Shown: positions 1 to 9,800, numbered from the stretch's first letter. The stretch: DNA of 46,268 bases from Gynurincola endophyticus (GCF_003991195.1 NZ_RCWL01000007.1:236813-283080), one strand, 5' to 3'. The notes: a model not told the origin generated them from the letters alone. Numbers and translations: made by a program.

Positions 1-546
1 TCCCTGGTTACGTCCGTACGATTCCTGACCACGTCTTTGTGAACCCTGCTGACGTCCGGAAGATCTTTGATCACGATCTGAATATCCCTGGTTGTAACCA
101 TAAGAACCTTCATCATCACCTACGCCAAAAGAATGCATTCCACGATAATCTCCGCGTCTTAATTCTCGATTATCGTTTGATGAATATCCTCTTCCTTCAT
201 TACGTTGATAACGGCGTTGGTTGTTATATTCATTATCGTCTTCATCGCTATCCAGATCATCATCGTATTTATCAAATTCTCTGTGATCATTATAGTTTTC
301 TACATCATGATCTTCATATCCTTCGTCTTCATCGAAATAATCGTCTTCATCATAGTAATCTTCAATATCATAGTCTCTATCATAATCGTCTTCATCATAA
401 CCTCTGTTTCTTTTTTCGTAATCTTCTGAATAGCCGTATTCAGATCCACGATTACCGCTTTGTGAATGACGTCGTTCAGACCCGAAAGGTTGTTGCTGTT
501 GCTGACTCATGGAACCAAATCCATGGCGTCCTGATCTTTTTTTCAT
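1..546 (-). CDS. Low-complexity acidic Tyr/Asp/Arg/Gly-rich protein (3' end beyond window)
   Basis: The minus strand is open from an ATG at 546 to the left edge, giving 182 codons without a stop, so the C-terminus lies outside the window. The start reads MKKRSGRHGFGSMSQQQQQ. Residues from about 40 to 110 are very rich in Asp, Glu and Tyr, with repeated DEDDY-like units. From about 115 on the composition changes to Arg/Gly/Gln/Ser/Tyr with repeats such as GRNQG and SGRQQG. No signal peptide or membrane segment is visible, and the chain is predicted to be disordered. The HGFGSM start faintly resembles the opening of KGG-type stress proteins (GFASMDPEKQ), but the KGG core is not seen. The plus-strand reading of the same bases gives a His/Leu-rich peptide that looks like a shadow. 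Function unknown; a role in stress or RNA/DNA binding would be a guess. Confidence 0.6.
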   Translation of the reverse strand, partial: MKKRSGRHGFGSMSQQQQQPFGSERRHSQSGNRGSEYGYSEDYEKRNRGYDEDDYDRDYDIEDYYDEDDYFDEDEGYEDHDVENYNDHREFDKYDDDLDSDEDDNEYNNQRRYQRNEGRGYSSNDNRELRRGDYRGMHSFGVGDDEGSYGYNQGYSDRDQRSSGRQQGSQRRGQESYGRNQG

Positions 547-585
547 AATTAATCGTTTTTAAAAGGTTAAGAACTTATTGATCGG

Positions 586-618
586 GACGTATAAATTATG
601 ATCAGTAATTTATACGTC
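586..618. promoter_or_regulatory. Perfect 13-bp inverted repeat upstream of the low-complexity gene
   Basis: The arms GACGTATAAATTA (586-598) and TAATTTATACGTC (606-618) are perfectly complementary around a 7-base centre, TGATCAG, which itself contains the palindrome TGATCA. The element ends 40 bases upstream of the minus-strand start at 546. It could be an operator or a 5' leader hairpin. The sequence shows the symmetry only. Confidence 0.5.
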
Positions 619-957
619 GTTAAAATTTAGAATAATCACTTATTTTAAAAATAAACGATGGTTATCGCACATCAATTCATTGCTATCTTATCAATAGTTA
701 TTTATTGACTCAATGTTACTGTATTATTGTATTGATGTTTTAACTGCGTTTGCTACGATGGCATAACGATTTGTTTAGGAGTAGCCGGTACTGAGATAAG
801 CATTTATGGCAAACCGCAATCAACAAATTTCAAGAAGGCGTGTAGATTGGACTTATTATATTAAACAAAAAAAATATGCCAGTCCTTTGCCAATAGATTT
901 TTGTTGATTATTAAAAAAATAAGAAAATGATGTAGATTAAATGCAACAAGGAGTTCA

Positions 958-993
958 CATAAGTGGTATCTTTTTTCATTGATGCCACTTATG
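958..993. repeat. 13-bp inverted repeat with 10-base loop
   Basis: CATAAGTGGTATC (958-970) pairs with GATGCCACTTATG (981-993), with one G-U wobble as RNA. The loop is T-rich. It lies beyond the 3' end of the minus-strand hypothetical gene (stop near 1142) and could act in transcript termination or stability. Confidence 0.45.
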
Positions 994-994
994 C

Positions 995-1022
995 TAAACA
1001 ATAATTGTTAAATTATTGTTTA
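995..1022. repeat. Perfect 11-bp AT-rich inverted repeat
   Basis: TAAACAATAAT (995-1005) and ATTATTGTTTA (1012-1022) flank a 6-base loop. It sits directly next to the previous hairpin, so two stem-loops stand in tandem 120 bases past the end of the hypothetical gene at 1142. Confidence 0.45.
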
Positions 1023-1141
1023 CTATTTTTTACAGTGAAACACTATTACTTGTATATTGATATGATATCATTTTATCAATATTTAATGTTGTTTGTTCAA
1101 TTGAATTGATTTTATTAAAACTGTTACAAAAGATGAAGATA

Positions 1142-1768
1142 TTATCCTCCGATCTCCGGTTCCAGTAATCTGTTGATAAATGTTTTCCATTGAGCTTCGG
1201 AAACACCTATGAGTCCGACACTTGCAACAATCGCGTTACGGATATTGTCAGTTATTTTGTCTGTATCTGTATTAGCTACTTCATTTCTGCCGAAATAAAG
1301 TGCCGTTACAATATTTCCTTCTCTTTTTACTATGTAAGTTCCTGTTGCAGAGTCTTCAAAGAAATGCGCAGTCTCTTCATTTTTATCTTTCGGGTTAGAA
1401 GAAGCACGAATTCGAAATCCGAATTCTTCTTTTTCCATATTCGGAGTGCTTCGGTCTTCAATCACATCTACCATCACCCAGTCATATCCGTCGCCGGCAG
1501 CATTTCCGGGCGCAGGAAGTTTTATTTTTATATAATCTCCCGGTTGTGCGAGGCGGTTAAGCTCCTGCCCATGTTCATCTACTAAAGTGAAAGTTGGACT
1601 TAAAGCTCCACACAGTTCATGCCATACACCGGGGTTTAAAATTCTTTTGCAGGCTCGTGTGAATGCATTTTGTGCTTCTTCGCGTTTGTTGTATTCGCGT
1701 GAAGAGTTTAATGCTGTTTGTTTTCCTTTGAATTCTGGCGGTACCAGAATATCCTGAATATTGTTCAT
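1142..1768 (-). CDS. Hypothetical protein, 208 aa
   Basis: An intact frame with ATG at 1768 and stop at 1142. There is no signal peptide, lipobox or membrane segment, so a cytoplasmic location is likely. The middle (about residues 75-105) has an aromatic, glycine-rich stretch with the pattern GDYIKIKLPAPGN followed by GYDWVMVDVIED. An acidic/lysine-rich part follows, then a C-terminal helix-like stretch with WKTFINRLLEPE. I do not recognise a characterised family. The fold may be a beta-barrel-type module followed by helices, but that is only composition. It is separated by about 140 bases from the membrane-protein gene upstream on the same strand, so co-transcription is possible but not shown. 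Confidence 0.7.
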   Translation of the reverse strand: MNNIQDILVPPEFKGKQTALNSSREYNKREEAQNAFTRACKRILNPGVWHELCGALSPTFTLVDEHGQELNRLAQPGDYIKIKLPAPGNAAGDGYDWVMVDVIEDRSTPNMEKEEFGFRIRASSNPKDKNEETAHFFEDSATGTYIVKREGNIVTALYFGRNEVANTDTDKITDNIRNAIVASVGLIGVSEAQWKTFINRLLEPEIGG

Positions 1769-1907
1769 AGAATTAGAATTAAATGTAATAATGTATCCTT
1801 TGTTAGCGCTAAGTATGTACCATACAATGACTCTTTAAATAGTATAGTTGAAAAGTCATCGTTTAAACACACTGGTGGATATCGGAATGAATTATACATG
1901 ATTAGCA

Positions 1908-2570
1908 TTATGAACTTCCTGTTTCATAAATAGGAGCATCTACCGGTTTGGATTCCGGTGATCCTTTTTGCCGTAACCAGATAGAGAGAATCACTAATGA
2001 TAATACAGATAGAAATTCACTTTGCCAGTTTTGAAATGATTCAAACCAAAAACGTGAAGTGGTTAGGTAGGAAGTCCATTCCTCAACTGGTAATTGTTTT
2101 TCCTGCTGATCATCTGTATAATTTTTGTAGCTGCCGTAAAAGTGTAATATAAAAGAAATCAGAAACAATAATACAAAAGCAATGCTCAGCGAATTACTAT
2201 AAAGGTTTAACCAGAAGCCTTGTTTCTTTACGGGCCAGGGTGCTTCTGCATGTGCCTTAGGCGACCGGTCTACCGCTTCTTTTTTAGCAGGATCTTTAGA
2301 CTCTGCAGATCCGATCTGGTATAGTTTAACAGTGAGTAATACATACAATGCCATTTGTAGAAATTCGCTTTCCCAATTCTCAAAAGTAGCCTGTATAAAA
2401 TGCCCGCTTTGCGCATATTGTACAGGTGTTAAGGAAGAACGGTCCTGCTCGGAAAGCTCATGATTTTTGTATCGGTAGCCACTTATAAATTGCCCTGTAA
2501 AACTAAGTAACATCAAAAACACCAATACAATCGATAATCCGTTACGCTTGAAATAAGAATACTTTTTCAT
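1908..2570 (-). CDS. DUF6766-like membrane protein
   Basis: 220 aa with four hydrophobic segments (about residues 10-28, 70-86, 124-146, 188-205). The protein is an internal duplication. Each half starts with a segment of the type SLSIVLVFLMLLSFTGQ and ends with an aromatic motif, FENWESEFLQM in the first half and FQNWQSEFLSV in the second. Each half also has a tail of the type GSAESK / GSPESK. This arrangement matches my recollection of the DUF6766 family, found in many environmental bacteria and of unknown function. ATG at 2570 gives a short basic start, MKKYSYFKRNG, followed by the first membrane helix. The length is normal for that family. Confidence 0.75.
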   Translation of the reverse strand: MKKYSYFKRNGLSIVLVFLMLLSFTGQFISGYRYKNHELSEQDRSSLTPVQYAQSGHFIQATFENWESEFLQMALYVLLTVKLYQIGSAESKDPAKKEAVDRSPKAHAEAPWPVKKQGFWLNLYSNSLSIAFVLLFLISFILHFYGSYKNYTDDQQEKQLPVEEWTSYLTTSRFWFESFQNWQSEFLSVLSLVILSIWLRQKGSPESKPVDAPIYETGSS

Positions 2571-2919
2571 AATGCTGCAATTAGATAAAAGCTAAACAGT
2601 TGATTGAATAAAAAGTACCGGTTTAAGTTGAAGGGAAATTGTAGAGGATGATTAATTGATATAAATAATTATACCAACTCGATGTCGCGTAAGTGTAATC
2701 ACTTATTTGTTCATTTCCCATTTGAAAATAAATGAAATTTAGTATGTGGAATCAATCCGCAAGATGCTGACTTTATCATGTGGCATAAAGTTTTAAATAT
2801 TTATCATTACCGGATGAATTTTAATGATAAAGTAAAGTGTCTGAGTTTCTCTGTAATACTAATATCTATAAAGAGAAATACCTCCCGGATATTTTTATGA
2901 AAACAAAAAAGAGAAAATC
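2571..2919. promoter_or_regulatory. Intergenic/leader region with inverted repeats and a minicistron
   Basis: These 349 bases separate two divergent genes. A perfect 10-bp inverted repeat, TTTATCATTA (2800-2809) and TAATGATAAA (2822-2831), lies about 90 bases before the oxidoreductase gene. A second 7-bp repeat, TTTCTCT (2846-2852) and AGAGAAA (2872-2878), follows. An 8-codon frame at 2897-2923 encodes MKTKKRKS and its TGA overlaps the ATG of the next gene. No promoter box is convincing. Confidence 0.45.
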
Positions 2920-4437
2920 ATGAAAAGAGATGGATTACTAAAAAGTATCTGGCAAGATATGGCGCCAGCTTATCAACCTCTTAATAAAAGGCAGCCCAAT
3001 AAAGTTTACGATGTTTTAATTGCCGGGGCAGGAATAACCGGTTTAACCACAGCCTTGCTATTACAAACACAAGGTAAAAAATGTATTCTCGCAGAAGCAC
3101 ATTCTATCGGTTTCGGAACTACAGGCGGAACTACAGCACACCTTAATACTATATTGGATACAACTTATCCTGAAATTGAATCCGCTTTTGGTAAAGATGA
3201 AGCGAAACTCGTGGCTGATAGCGCTAAAGAAGCAATTAAGCTCATTAAAGAAATTGCTGCTGCTAATAATATTGACTGTGACTTCGAATATAAAACAGGT
3301 TATCTCTTCGCACAGAATGAAAAAGAAGAAAAACAATTGAAGGAGATTATTGAAGCCGGTTTAAGAGCTGGAATAGAGATGGAATGGACAGAAGGTATTC
3401 CTTCTCCGATTCCGTTTACCAAAGCTTGTGCTATTCAACAACAGGCGCAATTTAATATTGCTGTTTATTTAATGGGCCTGGCGAAAGCATTTGAAAAAGC
3501 AGGTGGGGTCATTTTGCAAGATTGTCTGGTTGATCTTCCTGATAAAAACAATCATCTTGTTTCTACATCCCTTGGTAATATTAAAGCCAAAGACACTGTG
3601 TTTGCCACGCATACTCCTCCTTCTGTGAATATTTTACATTTCAGATGTGCCCCATACAGAAGTTATGCGGCCGCTATCACTTTAAATGATGAAAACTATC
3701 CTGACGGTTTAGTTTACGATATGGAAGAACCTTATCATTATTTCAGAACATATACTTTCAATAATAAATCTTATCTGATTGCCGGTGGTTTTGATCATAA
3801 AACCGGCCATCAGGAAAATTCTACAGCTACTGTACGGCAATTGGAAGCTTATCTGAAAAAGTATTATGATGTAAAGTCGATAGACTTTGTATGGTCGTCA
3901 CAATACTATATTCCCACTGACGGATTACCTTATATTGGTAAATTACCTGGTTGGGACCGCGTTTATACAGGAACCGGTTTTAACGGTAATGGAATGATAT
4001 TCGGTACGTTGAGCGGTAAAATCATCTCAGATATGATTTTGAAAAAAGAAAACAGATATGAAGGTTTATACAGCCCATCACGTATTAAACCATTGGCTGG
4101 CTTTGTATCATTTGTGGAAGAAAATGTGGATGTGGCAAAACAGTTTATCAGTAAGCGATTCAGTTATGAGCAAATAGATGAACTGGTGAAACTTTCAAAT
4201 GATGAAGCTAAACTGGTAGAGTACAAAGGCAAGCGCATGGCTTTGTACAAAGACGATAATGGTCAATTGCATGCATTAGATCCGGTTTGCCCGCATGCAG
4301 GTTGTATTGTTGTTTGGAACAATGCTGAAAAAACCTGGGATTGTCCGTGCCATGGTGCCAGATATGCTATAGATGGCAGCTTGTTAAACGGACCATCTAT
4401 CAAAGGGTTATCGAAAGTGGCTATCTATGAAAGCTAA
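2920..4437 (+). CDS. FAD-dependent oxidoreductase (DAO family) with C-terminal Rieske [2Fe-2S] domain
   Basis: 505 aa. The N-terminal Rossmann FAD fingerprint GAGITG is at residues 36-41, and the DAO-type body follows to about 400 with a late FAD-contact stretch TGTGFNGNGM. A Rieske domain occupies the last 90 residues. Its ligands are C457 and H459 (CPH) and C475 and H478 (CPCH), with 15 residues between the pairs, as in the family. No signal peptide is seen, so the protein is probably cytoplasmic. Homologues with this fusion are annotated as amine or amino-acid oxidoreductases, but the substrate is not known; the Rieske centre implies electron transfer from the flavin. The gene stands alone and its stop is 3 bases from the stop of the converging gene. 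The start is ATG at 2920, overlapping the stop of a tiny upstream frame. Confidence 0.88.
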   Translation: MKRDGLLKSIWQDMAPAYQPLNKRQPNKVYDVLIAGAGITGLTTALLLQTQGKKCILAEAHSIGFGTTGGTTAHLNTILDTTYPEIESAFGKDEAKLVADSAKEAIKLIKEIAAANNIDCDFEYKTGYLFAQNEKEEKQLKEIIEAGLRAGIEMEWTEGIPSPIPFTKACAIQQQAQFNIAVYLMGLAKAFEKAGGVILQDCLVDLPDKNNHLVSTSLGNIKAKDTVFATHTPPSVNILHFRCAPYRSYAAAITLNDENYPDGLVYDMEEPYHYFRTYTFNNKSYLIAGGFDHKTGHQENSTATVRQLEAYLKKYYDVKSIDFVWSSQYYIPTDGLPYIGKLPGWDRVYTGTGFNGNGMIFGTLSGKIISDMILKKENRYEGLYSPSRIKPLAGFVSFVEENVDVAKQFISKRFSYEQIDELVKLSNDEAKLVEYKGKRMALYKDDNGQLHALDPVCPHAGCIVVWNNAEKTWDCPCHGARYAIDGSLLNGPSIKGLSKVAIYES

Positions 4438-4440
4438 GAA

Positions 4441-5157
4441 TTATTTCAATGTATTCGCGAATTCGAATACCTGAATTAAATCATCATCAGATTTTAGTGA
4501 AAGTTTATTTTGATCAATAAAGTTTTTAACCTGATCTTTCTTCATTCCGAAAAAAGCAACGATCACATTTTTATTTTTACCGAGGCGTTCCAGTCTTTTT
4601 TCATTGTTGAGTGAATAACCGTAGAAAGAAATGTTTTTATTATATTTTCTGGTAAGAGAAGCATCCCCGTATGCTTTAGAGTCGTTATAACTGATTACAT
4701 AGCTGCGATACAGTTTGAAATTATCTCCATCCTGAAGTACTTCCACTATTTTTGCGTCTTTTGCATTGATTGCACCGTTTACACTGCCCACTCCTCTTAA
4801 AACGACCGGTATTATTTTACCGTCTCTTGGATAAGCTTTAAGAATTAATTCCTTTATAGGAGCCCCGACAATCATTGCTTCATTTTTGCTGTTCAATACA
4901 ATGAGTTCGTTGGTTTCAAGATTGATTTTAGCTTTTATGTCTTGATATTTTTTTCCGTTCAAAAAAACGATATCGGCTAGTAAATAATTATCATCGAAAT
5001 AAGGACTTCCTTCTACGTTAAAAGCTGTTGTCATTTTTAACGGCATACCGTTTACGTCATTCCAGAATCCGTTTAAACCTGAATCCATTGTAACCTGTGC
5101 AGGTAAATTACTAATGATGGTCATTAATAGTGTGAAAAGAACAGGAAGCTTTTTCAT
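4441..5157 (-). CDS. Secreted hypothetical protein
   Basis: 238 aa from the ATG at 5157, which gives a normal signal peptide (MKKLPVLFTLLMTIISNLPAQ). An upstream in-frame ATG at 5268 would add 37 residues that bury the signal peptide, so I reject it. The mature part is beta-rich and resembles the many Bacteroidota exported proteins of unknown function: a stretch with NYLLADIVFLNGKKY, then ETNELIVLNSKNE, ending with basic residues and LKSDDDLIQVFEFANTL. There is no lipobox or membrane segment. It converges on the oxidoreductase gene with a 3-base gap. Function not recognised. Confidence 0.75.
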   Translation of the reverse strand: MKKLPVLFTLLMTIISNLPAQVTMDSGLNGFWNDVNGMPLKMTTAFNVEGSPYFDDNYLLADIVFLNGKKYQDIKAKINLETNELIVLNSKNEAMIVGAPIKELILKAYPRDGKIIPVVLRGVGSVNGAINAKDAKIVEVLQDGDNFKLYRSYVISYNDSKAYGDASLTRKYNKNISFYGYSLNNEKRLERLGKNKNVIVAFFGMKKDQVKNFIDQNKLSLKSDDDLIQVFEFANTLK

Positions 5158-5302
5158 TGTAGTAGTTTGTAATGATGGTTGAAAGATGCTTACAGCAGAA
5201 GCGTAAAATTCAGGAAAAAAGAGTTCTTCTGTTACCATCAAGGTGCGAAAAAAAAAGCAAAAAAGCAAATAAAATAAGGTGGTATTCTATTAAATAATTC
5301 AT

Positions 5303-5335
5303 AAAAAAAGACCCGGTAATATTACCGGGTCTTTT
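5303..5335 (-). terminator. Intrinsic terminator of the minus-strand SusC/SusD operon
   Basis: A perfect palindrome at 5306-5335, with arms AAAAGACCCGGTAAT and ATTACCGGGTCTTTT. Read on the minus strand it is followed by a run of seven T (5309 down to 5303). It lies 35 bases past the SusD stop. Confidence 0.88.
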
Positions 5336-5369
5336 GAAAAAAGCTCACAGGAGTCTATCTTTTTGATTA

Positions 5370-6833
5370 TTAATTAATCAACTTATTGTATCTCACTTCT
5401 TCAGAAGGAAGTGGCCATAAATATGCCTGGTTGCTTGGAGCTACTGCATTTACGGATACTCCACCCGGAACTGCTTTTGCAGGGAAAGGTTGAACCAGTC
5501 GCAGGATGTCAAGGCTTCTTACTCCTTCACCCAGGAATTCGATATTTCTCTCCAGTAAAATAGCAGCAATCAATGCATCATTTGTTGCAAAGTCTCCGGT
5601 AGTGAAAGTAGTGGTGGCATCAGCTCTGTTACGAACTGCATTTAATAATGCCACAGCTCTTGTGTCAACCGTTGAACTGGTGCGTGCAATTGCTTCACTC
5701 AGGCTCAATAATACATCAGAGTATCTGATAATCGGAGCCCAGTCAAGGAATGGCCCTGGTGAAGGATATTTTGACAACCAGGTTTTACCATCATTTACAA
5801 CGGTCATGTCTCTTCTTTCGTCAGCGGCAGTCCAGCTTGGCTCGCCCCAGATACCTGAAGGATTCAAATAGAAAATACCTGCTGCACCACCTACACCGTT
5901 CGGCATATAGTAGAAGCCTAACTGGCTTTGACCACCAGGTTGCTCGTTTGCGTTGAATGGCATAGAAAAAATAGATTCAGTTGTCATATAGTTACTGAAA
6001 ACATCGGCAATGTTTGCTTGTAGTGCATGTGCAACACCGGTAGAGGCTGCGAAAGGAGCACTTGCAGAAACAATTTTGTTTGCTTCGGTTACTACACTAG
6101 GGTAGTCAGCCATGCTGAGATAAGCTCTAACCTTGAAAGCGATCGCAGTATTTCTGTGTGCGCGGATCGTATTCAATTCTGCTGAAGAGTAATTCAATGG
6201 CAGATTGGTTTCAGCAAAGTTCAGGTCGTCGATGATCTGACCATAAACCTGGGCTACAGTACTACGTGCAAGATCGTTCATACCGCCACCTTTAATACCT
6301 ACGAGGCGTAAAGGTACACCAGGTTTGCTACCGTTTCCGTCAGGGTAAGGCATTGCAAAGAACTGCAATAAAGAATAGTAAGCTACAGCTCGAACGAATC
6401 TTGCTTCCGCATTAAAGCGTGCAGCATCTTCGCCGGCAACTGCATTACCTTTTTCCACCATACCATCTAAGAAAAGGTTTGCGCGGTTAATTACTGTATA
6501 ACAAGCATTCCAAAGGTTGTTTACTTCGTTGTCAGTATCAGCCTCCGAAAATTCCCATGCTGCACGGGCTGTTACACGGTTCGGGTCATTTGACAGGAAG
6601 TTTTCTGCTCTGACATCGTTATAAATTAAATATCTTGATCCAAGTAGGTTGCTGGCTCTCAGCCCGGCGTATAAACCGCGTACCTGGTTTTCAATTCTGT
6701 CTTTTGTTTCGAAAACTGTTGCATCTGAGAATGAAGTTCTTGAAAAAGTTTCAAGGTTCGCATCTTTCACGCAACCGGTCGTCGATAGGATCATTAATAA
6801 TATTAGACTATATAATAGATTATTCTTTTTCAT
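5370..6833 (-). CDS. SusD/RagB family outer-membrane lipoprotein
   Basis: 487 aa with a lipoprotein signal, lipobox STTGC and C21 as the lipidated residue. The body follows the SusD plan: helical TPR-like repeats (NLWNACYTVINRANLFLDG; EARFVRAVAYYSLLQFFAMPYP), the conserved arm TPR LLNAVRNRA, and the C-terminal IEFLGEGVRSLDILRL and LWPLPSEEV. SusD proteins sit on the cell surface and cap their SusC partner to capture a glycan or other nutrient. The gene lies 20 bases downstream of the SusC gene on the same strand and is the last of the operon, followed by a terminator. No enzyme is encoded with the pair, so the substrate cannot be predicted. Confidence 0.93.
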   Translation of the reverse strand: MKKNNLLYSLILLMILSTTGCVKDANLETFSRTSFSDATVFETKDRIENQVRGLYAGLRASNLLGSRYLIYNDVRAENFLSNDPNRVTARAAWEFSEADTDNEVNNLWNACYTVINRANLFLDGMVEKGNAVAGEDAARFNAEARFVRAVAYYSLLQFFAMPYPDGNGSKPGVPLRLVGIKGGGMNDLARSTVAQVYGQIIDDLNFAETNLPLNYSSAELNTIRAHRNTAIAFKVRAYLSMADYPSVVTEANKIVSASAPFAASTGVAHALQANIADVFSNYMTTESIFSMPFNANEQPGGQSQLGFYYMPNGVGGAAGIFYLNPSGIWGEPSWTAADERRDMTVVNDGKTWLSKYPSPGPFLDWAPIIRYSDVLLSLSEAIARTSSTVDTRAVALLNAVRNRADATTTFTTGDFATNDALIAAILLERNIEFLGEGVRSLDILRLVQPFPAKAVPGGVSVNAVAPSNQAYLWPLPSEEVRYNKLIN

Positions 6834-6853
6834 GTTATCTCCGATTTTTTAAG

Positions 6854-9800
6854 TTAGAAACCAACATTTAAACCAACAGTGAGTACTCTTGCATTACCTA
6901 CAGTGTTTCTATCAACACCTTGGTTGGCATTACCGGTACCGTTTGAAGAAACCTCCGGATCCGGCCCTCTATACTTTGTTGCGAGGAACAGGTTTTGTCC
7001 ACTGATATAAAGTCGGGCATTAGAGATTTTCAGTTTTGAAGCTACTTCAAATGGAAGGTTGTAACCTAAAGAAAGGTTTCTTAATCGTAAGAAGTCTCCT
7101 TTTTCAACATTATCAGAAATAGGGAAAGCAGAACCGTTAGAAGTGTTATCAGCATATACTAATCTTGGAATATCTGTAACATCTCCTGGTTTTTGCCAGC
7201 GGTTTAATACTTCTTTATTACTGTTCCAGAAGCGTTGATCTAAGGTTGTTGCTCTTGTACCATTATAAACGTAGAAGCCTAACTGGTAAGTCAAAAGAAT
7301 GTTCAGATCAAAGTTTTTGTATTTAAATGTATTCTCGAAACCACCGAAGTATTGAGGATTGGTATTTTTCCATACTTTCTGAGCTAAAGCTGTATTTAAG
7401 TTTGGAGCTACCTGACCGTTATCTCTGTAAGTATAACGTTGTCCGGAAGGAGCTGAGTGATCATACAATAACTCTCTGCCGTTTTCATCAACCAATACTC
7501 TTCTACCTGTTTGAGGATCTACACCGCGAGATTCAACAACATAAGTCATACCGATAGAATATCCTGGTAATGTAATGTTTGCGGTTTCAAGCTGAGTAGC
7601 AGTAGGGATGTTGTCTACACCTTCAGCTAATCTTGTTACCTGGTTTTTATTATAGGTAATGTTGAATGAAGTATTCCAGGTGAAGTCTTTACCCATGATA
7701 GGTGTTGCGTTTAAAGTAAACTCAACCCCTCTGTTGTACATTGCACCCACGTTCTGAAGAACTGAGTTCGGCATACCGGTTGATAATGCGTTTGGTACAC
7801 TTAATAATAATCCGTCGATATCATTATTATACCATGCGAATTCCCCACTGATACGATCGTTTAACAATCCGAAGGTAAATCCGATATCTGTTTTCTTACT
7901 GGTTTCCCAGGAAAGTAAATTGTTACCTGCCTGACTGAAGGTAAGTGTAGGATTTCTTTGGTACAAACCTGATCCGCTAAAGAATGAGAAAGAGGCAAAG
8001 TTACCGATACCGGAAATATTACCTACAGTACCATAACTTGCACGTAGCTTAAAGGTGTTTACCACATCTGCTAAACCTCCTTGCCAGAATGATTCTTTAG
8101 CGATATCCCAGGCACCGGAAATACTGTAGAAGTTACCCCATTTTAAACCCGGAGCAAATGCAGAGTAACCATCTCTTCTGTAGCTACCTGATACGAAGTA
8201 CTTTTTATCATAATCATAGCTTGCTCTTCCGAAGTATGAACCGAGGAAGTTTTCACCCAGTCCTAAGCCGGTTGCTAACGGAGTAGTGAAACCACCCTGA
8301 ATTACATCATAAAAAGCATCACTTACACCTTGTCTTAATAAACCGAATCCTTCATTAGTACTTTTTTGTTGCTCAGAACCGATCAACAAACCTACACTGT
8401 GTTTATCCATGAAGGTTTTATCATATTGAAGGGTATTGGTCCAGGTCCATCTTTGGTTTTTATTCAAAGTACTGAACGCACTACCGTTATTGGCGAAACC
8501 GTCACCGATGAGGGCAGTGTAGAAGTTTTTGTTATCTGTTAAAAGATAATCAATACCATAAGATGATCTGAAGGTAATGTCTCTCGTTGGTTTAGCCATT
8601 AAGTAGAAATTACCGATCACTCTGTTATTGGTAGTATGCGCATAGTTTTTGTCTAAGATCGGTTGAGGATTCCAGAAAGTAATATTTTCAATATTGTTTC
8701 CTCTTCCGATAGCGTTTCCATTCAGGTTATAAGAACCGTCAGGGTTATAAGGAGAAACGTTTGGCGGTAATGCTAACGCCAGACGACCGGCACCTGCAGA
8801 AGCGAAAGCTGCATCAGGTAATGATCCGGTATTGATAGTTGCAGCGTTTAATTCGTTTGCATAAGAAGCATTCAATCCGAAAGTTAACCATGAAGTAGCT
8901 TTATGGTCGGCATTGAATCTAACTGTTTTACGATTAAAGTCGTTACCTCTTACAATACCTTCCTGATCAGTGTAACCGATAGAGAAGAAATAAGAAGTCA
9001 TGTCGTTGGCACCGCTCACACTTAAACCGTGGTTGTGCGAAACACCATCTCTGTAAATAACATCACCCCAGTCAGTATCTACCATTGAACCGTCTGCATT
9101 GTAAGAAGGTAAATATCTGTCAGGAATACCTAAGTTGGCTGTTCCTTCGTTTTTGATCGTCATATATTCCTGAGCGTTTAACATTTCCCACATTCTGGTA
9201 GGAGAGGTAAGGCCCACCCAACCGTCATAGGTCATTTTAGCTCTGCCCTTTTTACCTTTTTTAGTAGTAATTACTACTACACCATTTGCAGCTCTACTAC
9301 CATAGATAGCGGTTGCAGCGGCATCTTTCAGGATGTCCATGCTTTCGATATCGGCAGGGTTAATATTTGACAATACGTTAGAGGCGGCAATTGTACTACT
9401 CACATCACCTGTGTAAGTTACCATTCCGTCAATTACGATTAACGGTTGAGAACTCAGGTTGATAGAGTTAGTACCTCTGATTCTGAATACAGGAGGGTTA
9501 TTCAATACCCCGTTCGGAACCGTGATCTGAACCCCCGCAGCCCGACCCGCTAAAGCGGCGTCAAAACTTTGTACGGGTTTGTCGGCCACAGCAGTACCTC
9601 TAACGGTAACGATATTACCGGTGAGTTCTTTTCTGCTTTGTACTCCGTAGCCAACTACCACCACTTCTTCTAAACTACTATCCTGATCTTTTAATACAAC
9701 ATCGATCGTAGCTTTATCTCTGATAGCTACTTCAACCGGTTGTTTGTCAATTCCACTAAATACAAGTGTTCTTCCGTTATCCGGAACAGAGAGCGAGTAA

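Larger units (their letters stand above)
547..1141. other. Intergenic stretch with three inverted repeats
   Basis: There is no convincing gene in these 595 bases. They contain three clean inverted repeats, listed separately (586-618, 958-993, 995-1022). A 33-codon plus-strand frame at 806-907 is too short to support. Confidence 0.6.

Noticed and set aside
39-548. Plus-strand 169-codon frame, His/Leu/Asn-rich
   Set aside because: It is the reverse strand of a repetitive Asp/Tyr/Arg-coding frame; its composition is that of a shadow, and the minus-strand frame has a natural start (MKKRSGRHGFG).
806-907. 33-codon plus-strand frame beginning MANRNQQISRRRV
   Set aside because: Too short, no recognisable family and no visible promoter; random frames of this length are expected in AT-rich DNA.
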